Shown: positions 16,939-25,546 of the stretch, piece by piece
How positions within the stretch are numbered: the stretch's first letter is position 1
Layout of the letters: each line of letters starts with the position of its first letter
Source of the DNA: UBA6170 sp034429975
GTDB lineage: Bacteria; Chloroflexota; Anaerolineae; Anaerolineales; Anaerolineaceae
NCBI GenBank assembly: GCA_034429975.1
Contig: DAOUFM010000151.1
Coordinates: forward strand, 1 to 64,000
Reading direction: 5' to 3'
Length of the DNA: 64,000 nucleotides
Program-made: the position numbers and the translations under genes
The notes under the pieces: generated by a model
The model's database searches: none
Seen by the model: the letters and a program-made list of their open reading frames with translations, nothing else
What the model was told of the DNA's origin: nothing

Positions 16939-17985
16939 TTGCCAAAAAGAAATTTACCTACGATTCGTGAAGTTGCAAAAAAAGCGAATGTCAGCACCGC
17001 GACAGTTTCGCATGTGTTTAACAACACACGTAAGGTGACTGAAAAAACTCGTAAACAAGTTCTGGATGCAGCGAAAAAACTAAAATATCAGCCTTCAGGA
17101 ATTGCAAGGAGTCTTTCAACCAAAAACACCAAAATTGTTGGGATGTTGGTAGCCGATGTCCTTAACCCGTTTTTTGCTTCATTAATCCGCCAAATCAGCG
17201 AATTATTATGGGATAAAGGATATAACCTGTTGTTGTGTAGTACGCATGAAGATCCCGAAAAAGAAAAATATTTTTTACAGGATTTATTGGAAAGGCGAGT
17301 TGATGGTCTTATTATTGCCCCGACTGGCTTTGATCAGCCGATTATAAAAGATTTTTACTGGCATTCCATCCCAATTGTTTTTATCGACCGCCATCCACCA
17401 CATGGATATGGCCCGGTGGTTCAAACTGATAATATTAAGGCTGGGTTTATCAGTACCGAATATTTGTTAAAACGGGGGCACCGCCGAATTATGATCATGA
17501 CTCGTAATCCATTTTTATCAACCGTTCGTGGAAGAGTGGAAGGTTATTGCCAGGCAATGAAAGATTATGGAAACCCTGTCGACGAAGCTTTAATTAGAGT
17601 GATCCTGCAACAGCAGGATGCTGCTCGATTGGCAACAATTGAATCCATTCAAATGCCAAATCCACCAACGGCGATAATTGCTACAAATCAGGTAATTACA
17701 CTGGGAGTTTTGGAAGGTTGCAAGGAAACAAAAACTTACATCCCTCAGCAAATTTCTATCATAGGGTTTGATGATTTACCCTGGTATTCTTTGTTATCAA
17801 CCCCACTAACAGCTATCCAACACCCAATTCAACTTATTAGTGAAGAATCAGTCAAAATTCTTTCGGAAATGATGGATGATACGGAGGATCAATCTGTGAA
17901 AGAAAACATTCAAAAATATCAAAATGTTTCCGATATTTTTTTGGAGCCAAAACTAATAGAACGGGATTCTTGCCGTTTTATATAA
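16939..17985 (+). CDS. LacI-family transcriptional repressor
   Basis: 348 residues. The helix-turn-helix is at the N-terminus (TIREVAKKANVSTATVSHVF, residues 7-26), followed by the hinge helix (YQPSGIARSLSTK) and a periplasmic-binding-protein-like sugar-sensing domain with GMLVADVLNPFF and IIGFDDLPW. Initiation is at TTG 16939; no ATG alternative preserves the DNA-binding domain, and the ribosome site is weak. It should bind the palindrome at 16849-16874 and release it on binding a sugar or sugar phosphate. The operon of catabolic genes and ABC importer starts 22 bases downstream. Confidence 0.92.
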   Translation: MPKRNLPTIREVAKKANVSTATVSHVFNNTRKVTEKTRKQVLDAAKKLKYQPSGIARSLSTKNTKIVGMLVADVLNPFFASLIRQISELLWDKGYNLLLCSTHEDPEKEKYFLQDLLERRVDGLIIAPTGFDQPIIKDFYWHSIPIVFIDRHPPHGYGPVVQTDNIKAGFISTEYLLKRGHRRIMIMTRNPFLSTVRGRVEGYCQAMKDYGNPVDEALIRVILQQQDAARLATIESIQMPNPPTAIIATNQVITLGVLEGCKETKTYIPQQISIIGFDDLPWYSLLSTPLTAIQHPIQLISEESVKILSEMMDDTEDQSVKENIQKYQNVSDIFLEPKLIERDSCRFI

Positions 17986-18007
17986 TTTATCGCCTTATGG
18001 AGGTTAT

Positions 18008-18895
18008 GTGAAGATTTCTGCTTTTCCAAAATGTTACATTGAAGCAATTTCAACTGAAAGGACGATGACAGTATTCCAATGGATTGAAAAGTCTAGAATT
18101 CTGGGAGCCGATGGGTTAGAGATGTATGAAGGTTTTTTTACCACCCTGGAGGATGATTATATCGATTCCGTTGGTGAAGCTATCCGAGCAGCTGGTTATG
18201 AGATGCCCATGTTGTGTTGTTCTCCCAATTTTACAGATCCTGATCCTGATGAACGGAAAAAGGCGATTGAAAAGGAAGCACAGATGATCCGGGTTACCCG
18301 TCGATTGGGTGGCCCTAAAGCTGCGTGCCGGTTATTGAGTGGACAGAGATACCCAAGTGTATCGCGGGAACAAGGTGTGATCTGGGTGATTGAGGCAATT
18401 AACCAACTCCTGCCAATAGCACGAGAATATGATGTAGTGCTTGCAATGGAAAACCATTATAAAGATGGCTTCTGGAAATATCCGGAATTCGCTCAAAAAA
18501 TGGATGTTTTTCTTGAAATTATTAATGCAATCGATGAGCGTGAGTATTTTGGTGTGCAATATGATCCTTCGAATGCCATTGTTGCTGGAGATGACCCCAT
18601 TGAGTTACTGAAAAAAGTTGCTGATCGCGTAGTGACCATGCATGCTTCTGACCGTTATCTTGAAAAGGGAGCAACATTGGATGATTTGCGAGCTGCGGAC
18701 GGAACAATTGGGTATTTCGACAAACTTAAACATGGAGTAACTGGAAAAGGTTTGAATGATTACGATCAAATTTTCAGTATTCTCTCTAACAAAGGCTATA
18801 AAGGCTGGGTCAGTATTGAAGATGGTATTAATGGGATGGATGAAATGAAAGAATCCATCGACTTTTTGAAAAAAATGCGTGATAAATATTTTTAA
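18008..18895 (+). CDS. Sugar phosphate isomerase/epimerase-like TIM-barrel protein
   Basis: 295 residues, xylose-isomerase-like TIM barrel (AP_endonuc_2 family). Likely metal ligands: Glu in LAMENHYKDG, Asp in VQYDPSNA, His in TMHASDRY, and Glu in WVSIEDGING. The family includes hexulose and pentulose epimerases, isomerases and dehydratases for inositol and related sugars. Start is GTG 18008, with GGAGG four bases upstream. It is the first catabolic gene of the LacI operon; the next gene begins 28 bases later. The precise reaction is not deducible. Confidence 0.82.
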   Translation: MKISAFPKCYIEAISTERTMTVFQWIEKSRILGADGLEMYEGFFTTLEDDYIDSVGEAIRAAGYEMPMLCCSPNFTDPDPDERKKAIEKEAQMIRVTRRLGGPKAACRLLSGQRYPSVSREQGVIWVIEAINQLLPIAREYDVVLAMENHYKDGFWKYPEFAQKMDVFLEIINAIDEREYFGVQYDPSNAIVAGDDPIELLKKVADRVVTMHASDRYLEKGATLDDLRAADGTIGYFDKLKHGVTGKGLNDYDQIFSILSNKGYKGWVSIEDGINGMDEMKESIDFLKKMRDKYF

Positions 18896-18923
18896 TCAGA
18901 AACTTACTAAAAAAAGGATTGAT

Positions 18924-19961
18924 ATGAAAGCAGTTGTTAAATATGGAAGACAGAATGGGGAGGTTGAGGTTCGGGATGTTAAGCAACCTGAAATGCTTCC
19001 TCATCAGGTGATGATTGAAGTTGCCGCAGTAGGAGTCTGTGGTAGCGATATTCATATGTGGCATGATAATCAGAGTTGGCCAATTAAATTACCGGTTATT
19101 TTAGGACATGAATTTTGCGGAACGGTGGTCGATGTTGGGTCACAGGTTGATGGGGTAACCGTCGGCGAACGGGTAGCTGTTGAAACTGCCGCCCAGGTTT
19201 GTGGAAAATGTATTTACTGCCACAGCGGTAACTACAATATGTGTCCGCATCGCTTAGGTTTTGGAAATCTTCTGGATGGAGCGATGACTCGTTATGTCCC
19301 GGTTCGTCCGCAGATCTTACATCATATCCCCGAGAACGTTACATTCGAACAAGCTTCATTAACGGAACCAATTTGCGTAGCCAGTAAAGCGGTGATCGAG
19401 AAATCGGATGTCCATCCTGGAGATGTTGTCGTCGTGCAAGGCGCGGGAGCGATTGGCATATTAGCAGCACAGGTAGCTCTTCTTTGTGGTGCTGGGACTG
19501 TGGTGATGCTTGGAACAGATGTTGATGCTCATCGACTGGAACTTGCCAGAAAAATTGGTGTTCATCATACGTTGAATGTGCAGAAAGAAGATCCAATGGA
19601 CTTAATTCGTTCACTTGGAGATGGTTATGGCGCTGATCTGGTGGTTGATTGCACGGGTGTAAGTGTGGCGTTGAAGCAGGCTATGGAAATCGTACGCCCC
19701 TTAGGAGGAATTACAAAAATAGGTTGGGGGCCACAGCCGCTTAACTTTAGCCTGGATCCTCTGGTAGCAAAAGCAGTCAAATTACAGGGAAGCTTTAGCC
19801 ATACTTATGCAACGTGGGAACGCAGTTTACGGCTGATTTCCACCGGACAAATTGATACCTCCGTTGTAATTGGCGGGGCATATCCAATCGACGAATGGGA
19901 AACCGCTTTTTCTAAAATGGAAAGCGGAGAAAATATCAAATCAATTTTAGTAATGGAGTAA
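18924..19961 (+). CDS. Zinc-dependent medium-chain dehydrogenase (first of two)
   Basis: 345 residues, MDR/sorbitol dehydrogenase-like. GVCGSDIHMW holds the catalytic zinc Cys, GHEFCGTV the His-Glu pair. Structural-zinc cysteines are in the region CGKCIYCHSGNYNMC. The cofactor site VVQGAGAIGILAA is followed by an acidic residue, favouring NAD. The ATG at 18924 (AAGGA upstream) is preferred to an upstream frame-extension that overlaps the previous gene. It probably oxidises a secondary hydroxyl of a sugar, polyol or sugar acid. A second MDR in the same operon suggests two oxidation steps or two positions on the substrate. Confidence 0.9.
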   Translation: MKAVVKYGRQNGEVEVRDVKQPEMLPHQVMIEVAAVGVCGSDIHMWHDNQSWPIKLPVILGHEFCGTVVDVGSQVDGVTVGERVAVETAAQVCGKCIYCHSGNYNMCPHRLGFGNLLDGAMTRYVPVRPQILHHIPENVTFEQASLTEPICVASKAVIEKSDVHPGDVVVVQGAGAIGILAAQVALLCGAGTVVMLGTDVDAHRLELARKIGVHHTLNVQKEDPMDLIRSLGDGYGADLVVDCTGVSVALKQAMEIVRPLGGITKIGWGPQPLNFSLDPLVAKAVKLQGSFSHTYATWERSLRLISTGQIDTSVVIGGAYPIDEWETAFSKMESGENIKSILVME

Positions 19962-19965
19962 TAAC

Positions 19966-20646
19966 GTGGAACCTATCATTCAAATCTCCCTGGATTTAAC
20001 AACAATTGATGAGGCTTTAGATGTCGCTAGAGCTGCAGTAAAAGCAGGTGTTGATTGGCTAGAAGCCGGCACGCCCTTAATTCTGGCAGAAGGCTTACAT
20101 GGTATTCGTGCTTTACGGAAAGAATTTCCCAATCATCCGATTGTAGCTGATCTAAAAACCATGGACGGAGCCGGGTTAGAGGCTGAAATGATGTTCAAGG
20201 CTGGTGCGAATTTTGTGGTTGTCATGGGTCAGGCACATGATGCTAGCATCATTGAACAGGTGAAAATGGCTAAAAAATATAATGGTAAAGTGATGGCGGA
20301 TGTAATGCTTTGCCCAGATAAACCAAAAAGAGCCAAGGAAGCCCAGGATTTAGGTGTGGATTACATCATTGTCCATACCGGGTTTGATGAACGAAATATG
20401 ATACCGGGATTAAGCCCTTTAGATGATCTTGAAGATATCCTGGCAGCAGTTGACATTCCCGTCCAGGCAGTCGGTGGTTTATCAATTGATCAGGCAATTG
20501 CAACCCTCGAATTGGGCGCTGAAATTGTTGTCTTTGGAGCACCTCTGGTAATTAGTGGCACAGAATTTAAACCCGCTGACCCCAATTTTGAAGAAATTAT
20601 TCGCAATATCGTTGAACGTGTCAAAAGCTTCAAAAAGGAAAAATGA
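19966..20646 (+). CDS. HUMPS-family enzyme (3-hexulose-6-phosphate synthase / 3-keto-gulonate-6-phosphate decarboxylase type)
   Basis: 226 residues of the OMP-decarboxylase superfamily. The acid-base set E33 (WLEAG), D62, K64 and D67 (ADLKTMDGAG) is intact and numbered like UlaD. The motif at residue 137, VHTGFDE, resembles HPS rather than KGPDC, which has an Arg two to three residues on. The phosphate-loop position reads VVFGAPLV instead of the Arg-containing loop I recall for UlaD. No 6-phospho-3-hexuloisomerase lies nearby, so a classic ribulose monophosphate role is doubtful. Aldolase, decarboxylase or epimerase chemistry on a keto-sugar (phosphate) is possible. GTG start; the stop overlaps the next start. 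Confidence 0.8.
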   Translation: MEPIIQISLDLTTIDEALDVARAAVKAGVDWLEAGTPLILAEGLHGIRALRKEFPNHPIVADLKTMDGAGLEAEMMFKAGANFVVVMGQAHDASIIEQVKMAKKYNGKVMADVMLCPDKPKRAKEAQDLGVDYIIVHTGFDERNMIPGLSPLDDLEDILAAVDIPVQAVGGLSIDQAIATLELGAEIVVFGAPLVISGTEFKPADPNFEEIIRNIVERVKSFKKEK

Positions 20647-21998
20647 AAGACCTCATAAAAAACAATTTTCATTCAAACATAGCTGATTTGGACTTTCCCG
20701 CTAAATTGCCAAACACCTTGTTGGAAATTCAGCAAATCTTCGAACATTCTCCAATAACAGATATTCCCACTGAAATCATGCAGGCATTTGAACAAAGTGC
20801 CATTCTTTATCGGCTAGTAAAAGGGAGTAAAGTCGCAGTGGGTGTTGGTAGCCGCGGCATTGCTAATCTTCCGATAATTGTTAAAGCAGTTATTGATATT
20901 TTTAAAAAAGCAGGTATGCAACCTTTTATCTTCCCTGCTATGGGAAGTCATGGTGGTGGGACAGCGGAAGGGCAAATTGAAATCCTGTCAGAATTAGGAA
21001 TAAACCCACAATCAACCGGTGCTGAGATTAAATCCAGTATGGAAGTGACCCGCATTGGCAATTTAGAAAATGGGCCAGATTTATTTTTAGATAATTATGC
21101 TGGTTCCGCGGATGCTATCTTTCTGATTGGCAGGGTAAAACCACATACTGATTTTTCAGGAGAGCTTGAAAGTGGACTATCGAAAATGTGTGTAATCGGG
21201 TTAGGGAAAAAAACCGGGGCTGAAGCCATGCATTCCTTTGGTTCACGTGGTTTTCGCGAGTTTCTTGCCCCGGCAGCCCGTTTTTATGAAAAAAATACTA
21301 AATTACTGGGTGGTTTGGCGATCATAGAAAATGCTTATGGCGAAACTGCGGAATTAAAAGTTCTTTCAAAAGAAAACATAGGTACAGAAATCGAGAAACA
21401 ACTTCTCATAAAAGCGCGAAACCTGATGGCACGCTTTCCATTTAAAAAATTTGATGTGTTAGTTATGAAAGAAATTGGAAAAAATATTAGCGGTACAGGC
21501 ATGGATACCAATGTGATTGGCCGTATGATGATTCCCAGAGAGCCAGAACCAACAGATGGGCCAGACATTGCCGTAATTGGTGTTTTGCGTTTAACTGAGG
21601 AATCTCATGGTAATGCTGCTGGAATTGGGATGGCAAATGTGACGACTTTAGATTTAGCCAATCAAATCGATTGGAAAGCTACTTACACTAACGCTATCAC
21701 CACCAGTACTTTTGGCATGCAACGAGCGGCTATTCCTATCATGATGTCGAGCGATCTAAAAACTTTACAGGTACTTTCAAGAGGTTGTGGTGTACCGGAA
21801 GGAAAAAGTCGCTGGGTATTTGCTGCGAATACTGGGAAATTAGGAAAACTTTGGGTATCTAAAAACATGATGGAGGATATTGACACAGACCCGCATTTAC
21901 AAATTGTTAATGAGGTTCCATTAATGTTCAACCATGAGGGTCGCATGGTCAGCCCCTGGTTATTGGGAGAAAAAGACAAACAATGCAAGGAGAGGTAG
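20643..21998 (+). CDS. LarA-like (DUF2088) protein, possible nickel-pincer hydroxy-acid racemase/epimerase
   Basis: 451 residues. Conserved blocks recall lactate racemase LarA: GSRGIANLP near residue 75, PAMGSHGGGTAEGQ near 98-111 (the His region), and GRVKPHTDFSGELESGLSKM near 173-192 (Lys/His region). It is somewhat longer than LarA and divergent, so it is a LarA homologue rather than lactate racemase itself. LarA homologues epimerise 2-hydroxy acids, including sugar acids, using a nickel-pincer nucleotide made by LarB/C/E; those genes are not in the window. The ATG overlaps the previous stop by four bases. The product probably acts on a sugar acid in the operon pathway. Confidence 0.72.
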   Translation: MKDLIKNNFHSNIADLDFPAKLPNTLLEIQQIFEHSPITDIPTEIMQAFEQSAILYRLVKGSKVAVGVGSRGIANLPIIVKAVIDIFKKAGMQPFIFPAMGSHGGGTAEGQIEILSELGINPQSTGAEIKSSMEVTRIGNLENGPDLFLDNYAGSADAIFLIGRVKPHTDFSGELESGLSKMCVIGLGKKTGAEAMHSFGSRGFREFLAPAARFYEKNTKLLGGLAIIENAYGETAELKVLSKENIGTEIEKQLLIKARNLMARFPFKKFDVLVMKEIGKNISGTGMDTNVIGRMMIPREPEPTDGPDIAVIGVLRLTEESHGNAAGIGMANVTTLDLANQIDWKATYTNAITTSTFGMQRAAIPIMMSSDLKTLQVLSRGCGVPEGKSRWVFAANTGKLGKLWVSKNMMEDIDTDPHLQIVNEVPLMFNHEGRMVSPWLLGEKDKQCKER

Positions 21999-22002
21999 AA
22001 AA

Positions 22003-23019
22003 TTGAAAGCTTTAGTATATGAAGGCGCATGGCAAATGCCCGTAAAAGATGTGCCAATCCCAGAAATTAACGAGGATGAAGTTTTAATTGCAGTTGAAAG
22101 CGTTGGTATCTGTGGATCCGATGTTCATGGTTATCGGGGAACTACAGGCCGACGAAAACCCCCTATTATTATGGGACATGAATTTAGTGGCAAAATTGCA
22201 AAAGTAGGTGCAAAAATCGATCGCTACAAAGAGGGAGATCGGGTAATAGCCCAACCTCTACAAACATGTGGATATTGTGATAACTGCAAAGCTGGATTTC
22301 CAAATATTTGCTCGAACCGCAATATCTTGGGGGTTAATATTAATGGTGCCTATGCAGATTATGTTAAAGTGACCGAGAATATGCTTTACCATCTGCCCGA
22401 TGAAATGGATTTTAATCAAGGATCACTGGTTGAACCTTTAGCGGTCGCAATGCGAGCGGTCAACCTTACCGATTTCCAGTTGTCAGAAACAGTAGCTATT
22501 CTCGGAGTGGGAACCATTGGTTTGCTCACGATACTTGCTGCCCGAATGAAAGGGGCTGGAAAAATTATTGTGAGCGATATGAACGAACATCGTCTTTTAA
22601 TGGCAAAGAAATTAGGGGCAGATATCATTGTTAATGGAAAAGAAAAAAACTTGGTTGAGGTTGTGCGATCTGAAACGGATGGAAAAGGTGTAGCAGCCGT
22701 GATTGAAGCGGTCGGAATCACTGCAACAGCCAATCAATCCTTATTTGTGGTTCGTAATGGGGGATCTGTTACCTGGATTGGAAACTCAGATCCTGAAGTG
22801 ACCATTAACATGCAACAGATCGTTACACGGGAATTAACATTAAAAGGCACCTATGGCTTCAATAAAGAATTTGAATATGCAATTGACGCCATAAAATCCG
22901 GACGTGTCGATCCGACTCTATTAGTTGAAGCAAACGCATCACTGACAGATGGACCCAAGATCATCGACGATCTGGCGTCCGGAAAATCCGATTTGATCAA
23001 AGTCATATTAAAACCTTGA
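22003..23019 (+). CDS. Zinc-dependent medium-chain dehydrogenase (second)
   Basis: 338 residues, MDR superfamily. GICGSDVHGYRG carries the catalytic Cys, GHEFSGKI the His-Glu pair, and the structural-zinc cysteines lie in CGYCDNCKAGFPNIC. The nucleotide site is VAILGVGTIGLLT, followed by an Asp (IVSDMN), consistent with NAD. Start is TTG 22003 with AGGAGAGG seven bases before it; the longer frame from 21934 would overlap the LarA-like gene by 65 bases. It is only distantly similar to the MDR at 18924, so they probably act on different intermediates. Confidence 0.9.
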   Translation: MKALVYEGAWQMPVKDVPIPEINEDEVLIAVESVGICGSDVHGYRGTTGRRKPPIIMGHEFSGKIAKVGAKIDRYKEGDRVIAQPLQTCGYCDNCKAGFPNICSNRNILGVNINGAYADYVKVTENMLYHLPDEMDFNQGSLVEPLAVAMRAVNLTDFQLSETVAILGVGTIGLLTILAARMKGAGKIIVSDMNEHRLLMAKKLGADIIVNGKEKNLVEVVRSETDGKGVAAVIEAVGITATANQSLFVVRNGGSVTWIGNSDPEVTINMQQIVTRELTLKGTYGFNKEFEYAIDAIKSGRVDPTLLVEANASLTDGPKIIDDLASGKSDLIKVILKP

Positions 23020-23040
23020 TCGAATATGCTATTATAAAAC

Positions 23041-23049
23041 AGGAGGTGA
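23041..23049 (+). promoter_or_regulatory. Strong Shine-Dalgarno with no start codon, binding-protein leader 1
   Basis: AGGAGGTGA is complementary to the 3' end of 16S rRNA over its full length, yet no ATG, GTG or TTG follows at translatable spacing. It lies 21 bases after the preceding stop and 78 bases before the SBP ATG, which has its own GGAGGAG. The same layout recurs at 39363 and 51706. Confidence 0.55.
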
Positions 23050-23127
23050 CTTAGGAAAACAAATTGATTTACGGTCTTCAATCCCAGAGGCCAACCAAAA
23101 TAAATTTAAATTGGAGGAGTAAAAAAA

Positions 23128-24444
23128 ATGAAACGTAATACTTTATGGCGAATGGCTGCATTGATTTTGGTTTTAGTATTTGCTTTAACCGCTTGCGGCC
23201 CGAAGGAATCTCCAGCACCAGCCGGGCAACCTGCTCAGCCCGAACTGCCTTATAAGGGGGTTCAGTTAAGAGTTGTTGGTGCGAACCATCCCTGGATGGA
23301 ATCTTTAGCACCCAAAATTCCTGAATTCGAACAGGCTACTGGTATCAAGGTTGTTCTGGAAAACTACGGTGAAGATCAATTAAACCAAAAACTCACCACT
23401 GAATTTACTGCTGGAACATCCGATATCGACGTCTTCATGCAACGGCCCTTGCAGGAAGCGCGTGTGATGCAACAAAATGGCTGGTATGTTGATCTGATGG
23501 ATCTGGCTAAGAAAGATGCCGATTATGATTATAATGATTTAGCAGCCGGTGCATTGGGTACAGAATTAGTGAATGGGGTCTTAACTGGTATTCCGATTGT
23601 TACAGAACAAGAGGTTCTTTACTACCGTAAAGATGTTCTGGAACAAGCTGGAATAGCTGTTCCAACCACTTTGGATGAACTGTTGGATGCAGCGATAAAA
23701 CTAAATGACCCCGCGAAAGACTTCTATGGTTTTGTAGCTCGTGGTCAACGCAGCCCATTAATTACACAGTTCTCCAGCTTCCTTTATAGTTACGGTGGTG
23801 ATTGGTTTGATGCTAATAAAAAAGCAACTGTCAATACTCCAGAAGCTTTGGCAGCCATGGAACTTTATTCCAAATTGCTGCGCGAATATGGTCCTCCAGG
23901 AACATTAAATATGTCCTGGCCACAAGCTGTAGCGGTGTTTGCTCAAGGTAAGGCAGCTTTCTATACCGATGCAAGCTCAATTTTCCCGAACTTACTGGAT
24001 CCAGAGAAATCTGAAGTTGCAGAAAAAACTGGCGTAGCTGTCTTCCCGGCTGGCCCTGCTGGATCGGTGATGTATAACGTCACCTCCTGGGGTTTATCCA
24101 TGTATTCTGGAACGAAAAACAAAGAAGCAGCCTGGGAGTTCATCAGCTGGGCGACCGGTAAAGAAATGTCAGTATATATTCAAGGCGAAGGTGGAGTTCC
24201 TGGAGCCCGTAATTCAGCTTGGTCAGATCCAAAAGGAACCACCAAATTCCCGGCTGATTGGGTTGTTGCAGTTCAGGCTTCTGCAAATGGGCGTGGTTAT
24301 GACCGCCCATTGGTTACATCGGTAACAGAGGCACGAGATATTATTGGACAGGCAGTTGTCACCGGAATCGAAGGTGGTGACCTTGCGGCAGCAGCAAACA
24401 AAGCAAATACAGAATTTCAGGCACTGCTGGACGCTGAGAAATAA
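23128..24444 (+). CDS. Sugar ABC transporter substrate-binding lipoprotein
   Basis: 438 residues, family 1 extracellular solute-binding protein. The signal peptide ends with lipobox LTAC (Cys at about 23), then a short Pro/Ala linker. The mature two-lobe domain includes FEQATGIKVVLENYGEDQ, EVLYYRKDVLEQAG and FAQGKAAFYTD, all typical of the family. It is anchored at the outer face of the cytoplasmic membrane and delivers a sugar or sugar acid to the permeases at 24659 and 25543. GGAGGAG precedes the ATG. A long leader with a startless Shine-Dalgarno precedes the gene and a perfect hairpin follows it. Confidence 0.93.
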   Translation: MKRNTLWRMAALILVLVFALTACGPKESPAPAGQPAQPELPYKGVQLRVVGANHPWMESLAPKIPEFEQATGIKVVLENYGEDQLNQKLTTEFTAGTSDIDVFMQRPLQEARVMQQNGWYVDLMDLAKKDADYDYNDLAAGALGTELVNGVLTGIPIVTEQEVLYYRKDVLEQAGIAVPTTLDELLDAAIKLNDPAKDFYGFVARGQRSPLITQFSSFLYSYGGDWFDANKKATVNTPEALAAMELYSKLLREYGPPGTLNMSWPQAVAVFAQGKAAFYTDASSIFPNLLDPEKSEVAEKTGVAVFPAGPAGSVMYNVTSWGLSMYSGTKNKEAAWEFISWATGKEMSVYIQGEGGVPGARNSAWSDPKGTTKFPADWVVAVQASANGRGYDRPLVTSVTEARDIIGQAVVTGIEGGDLAAAANKANTEFQALLDAEK

Positions 24445-24469
24445 AATAAAAATTTAGGATGTTTTTTTT

Positions 24470-24502
24470 ACATGACAGTGACTAGTAAAGTCACTGTCAT
24501 GT
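24470..24502 (+). terminator. Hairpin after binding-protein gene 1
   Basis: A perfect 14-bp stem, ACATGACAGTGACT (24470-24483) with AGTCACTGTCATGT (24489-24502), around a five-base loop, with a T-run before the stem. It lies between the SBP and permease genes and probably lowers permease expression by partial termination or protects the SBP mRNA 3' end. Confidence 0.75.
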
Positions 24503-24658
24503 ATTCTTTGTTATCGGTAAAATCATCTACTATCTTGGTAGAAATAAATATATTCTTGTTATATACTCATTATTAGCCTAAGTTCTTAAATTTATTCTAA
24601 AATTTCGAACTAACAATAAAAATGTCTTTTTCAAACGGAAAAAGTAGTGAGGTAAATT

Positions 24659-25546
24659 ATGATTAACCGCATTATTGATCGCTACGATAAATGGATATTC
24701 CCATTTCCAGCAGTTGCATTTATCCTGGTTTTAATGATTTTCCCATTAGGGTACACCATTTGGAATTCTCTGACCGGATGGAGTCTAACTGCAGGGGTAT
24801 CGGCACATTATCAGGGATTTCAGAATTATGTAAAATTGTTTACATCTGATGCCCGCTTCATTAATGCTATCGTCAAGATGTTCTATTTCACTGCGGTAGC
24901 CATGTTTTTTGAAGTGGTTCTTGGAGTGGCAGCCGCTTTCCTTTTGGATTTCAAGGAATATAGGGGTAAGAAAATCGTTAATTCTATCCTCTTATTACCC
25001 ATGATGGCAACGCCTGTAGCGGTTGCGATGGTATGGTTGCTTATGTTTGAACCGACAGCCGGTGTTATTAATTTTGTTTTAAAACAACTTAATTTACCTG
25101 TTTCAATGTGGATTGCAGATTCAAAAACTGTTATTCCAGCATTGGCTTTAGTTGATATCTGGCAATGGACTCCGTTAGTCACCTTAATTACTTTGGCAGG
25201 TTTAACTGCTTTACCAAGCGAACCTTTTGAGGCTGCTCGTGTAGATGGCGCTAACATTTTTCAAACGATTTGGTATATCACATTGCCTATGATGATGCCT
25301 ACGATCAGTGTTGCCACTTTATTACGCTTAATTGATTGCTTAAAAACATTTGACATTATCTATACGATGACAGGTGGAGGGCCGGGTGTTAGTTCAGAAA
25401 CTTTAAATATTTATACCTATCAGCAAGGTTTCTATTATTACAATTTCGGGTATGCTTCAGCGATTTTGATTCAATTCTTTATCATTGTTTTAGCAGTCAG
25501 TTTGTTTGTAGCTTATACCCGTAAACGAGTGGAGACGTCATTATGA
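24659..25546 (+). CDS. Sugar ABC transporter permease (MalF-like)
   Basis: 295 residues, six membrane segments. The EAA loop that contacts the ATPase reads EPFEAARVDGANIFQTIWYI, followed by TLPMMMPT. It forms the membrane channel together with the next gene's product. GAGG precedes the ATG. The 214 bases before it hold the hairpin after the SBP gene and a short 7-bp hairpin, CTTTTTC with GAAAAAG, just ahead of the ribosome site. It overlaps the second permease by four bases. No ATPase gene is present in the operon. Confidence 0.92.
   Translation: MINRIIDRYDKWIFPFPAVAFILVLMIFPLGYTIWNSLTGWSLTAGVSAHYQGFQNYVKLFTSDARFINAIVKMFYFTAVAMFFEVVLGVAAAFLLDFKEYRGKKIVNSILLLPMMATPVAVAMVWLLMFEPTAGVINFVLKQLNLPVSMWIADSKTVIPALALVDIWQWTPLVTLITLAGLTALPSEPFEAARVDGANIFQTIWYITLPMMMPTISVATLLRLIDCLKTFDIIYTMTGGGPGVSSETLNIYTYQQGFYYYNFGYASAILIQFFIIVLAVSLFVAYTRKRVETSL

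Noticed and set aside
23065..23124. Leader peptide starting at TTG 23065 behind the startless Shine-Dalgarno
   Set aside because: The spacing from AGGAGG is too long (about 18 bases), the frame has no conserved-looking content, and nothing equivalent exists in the other two leaders.
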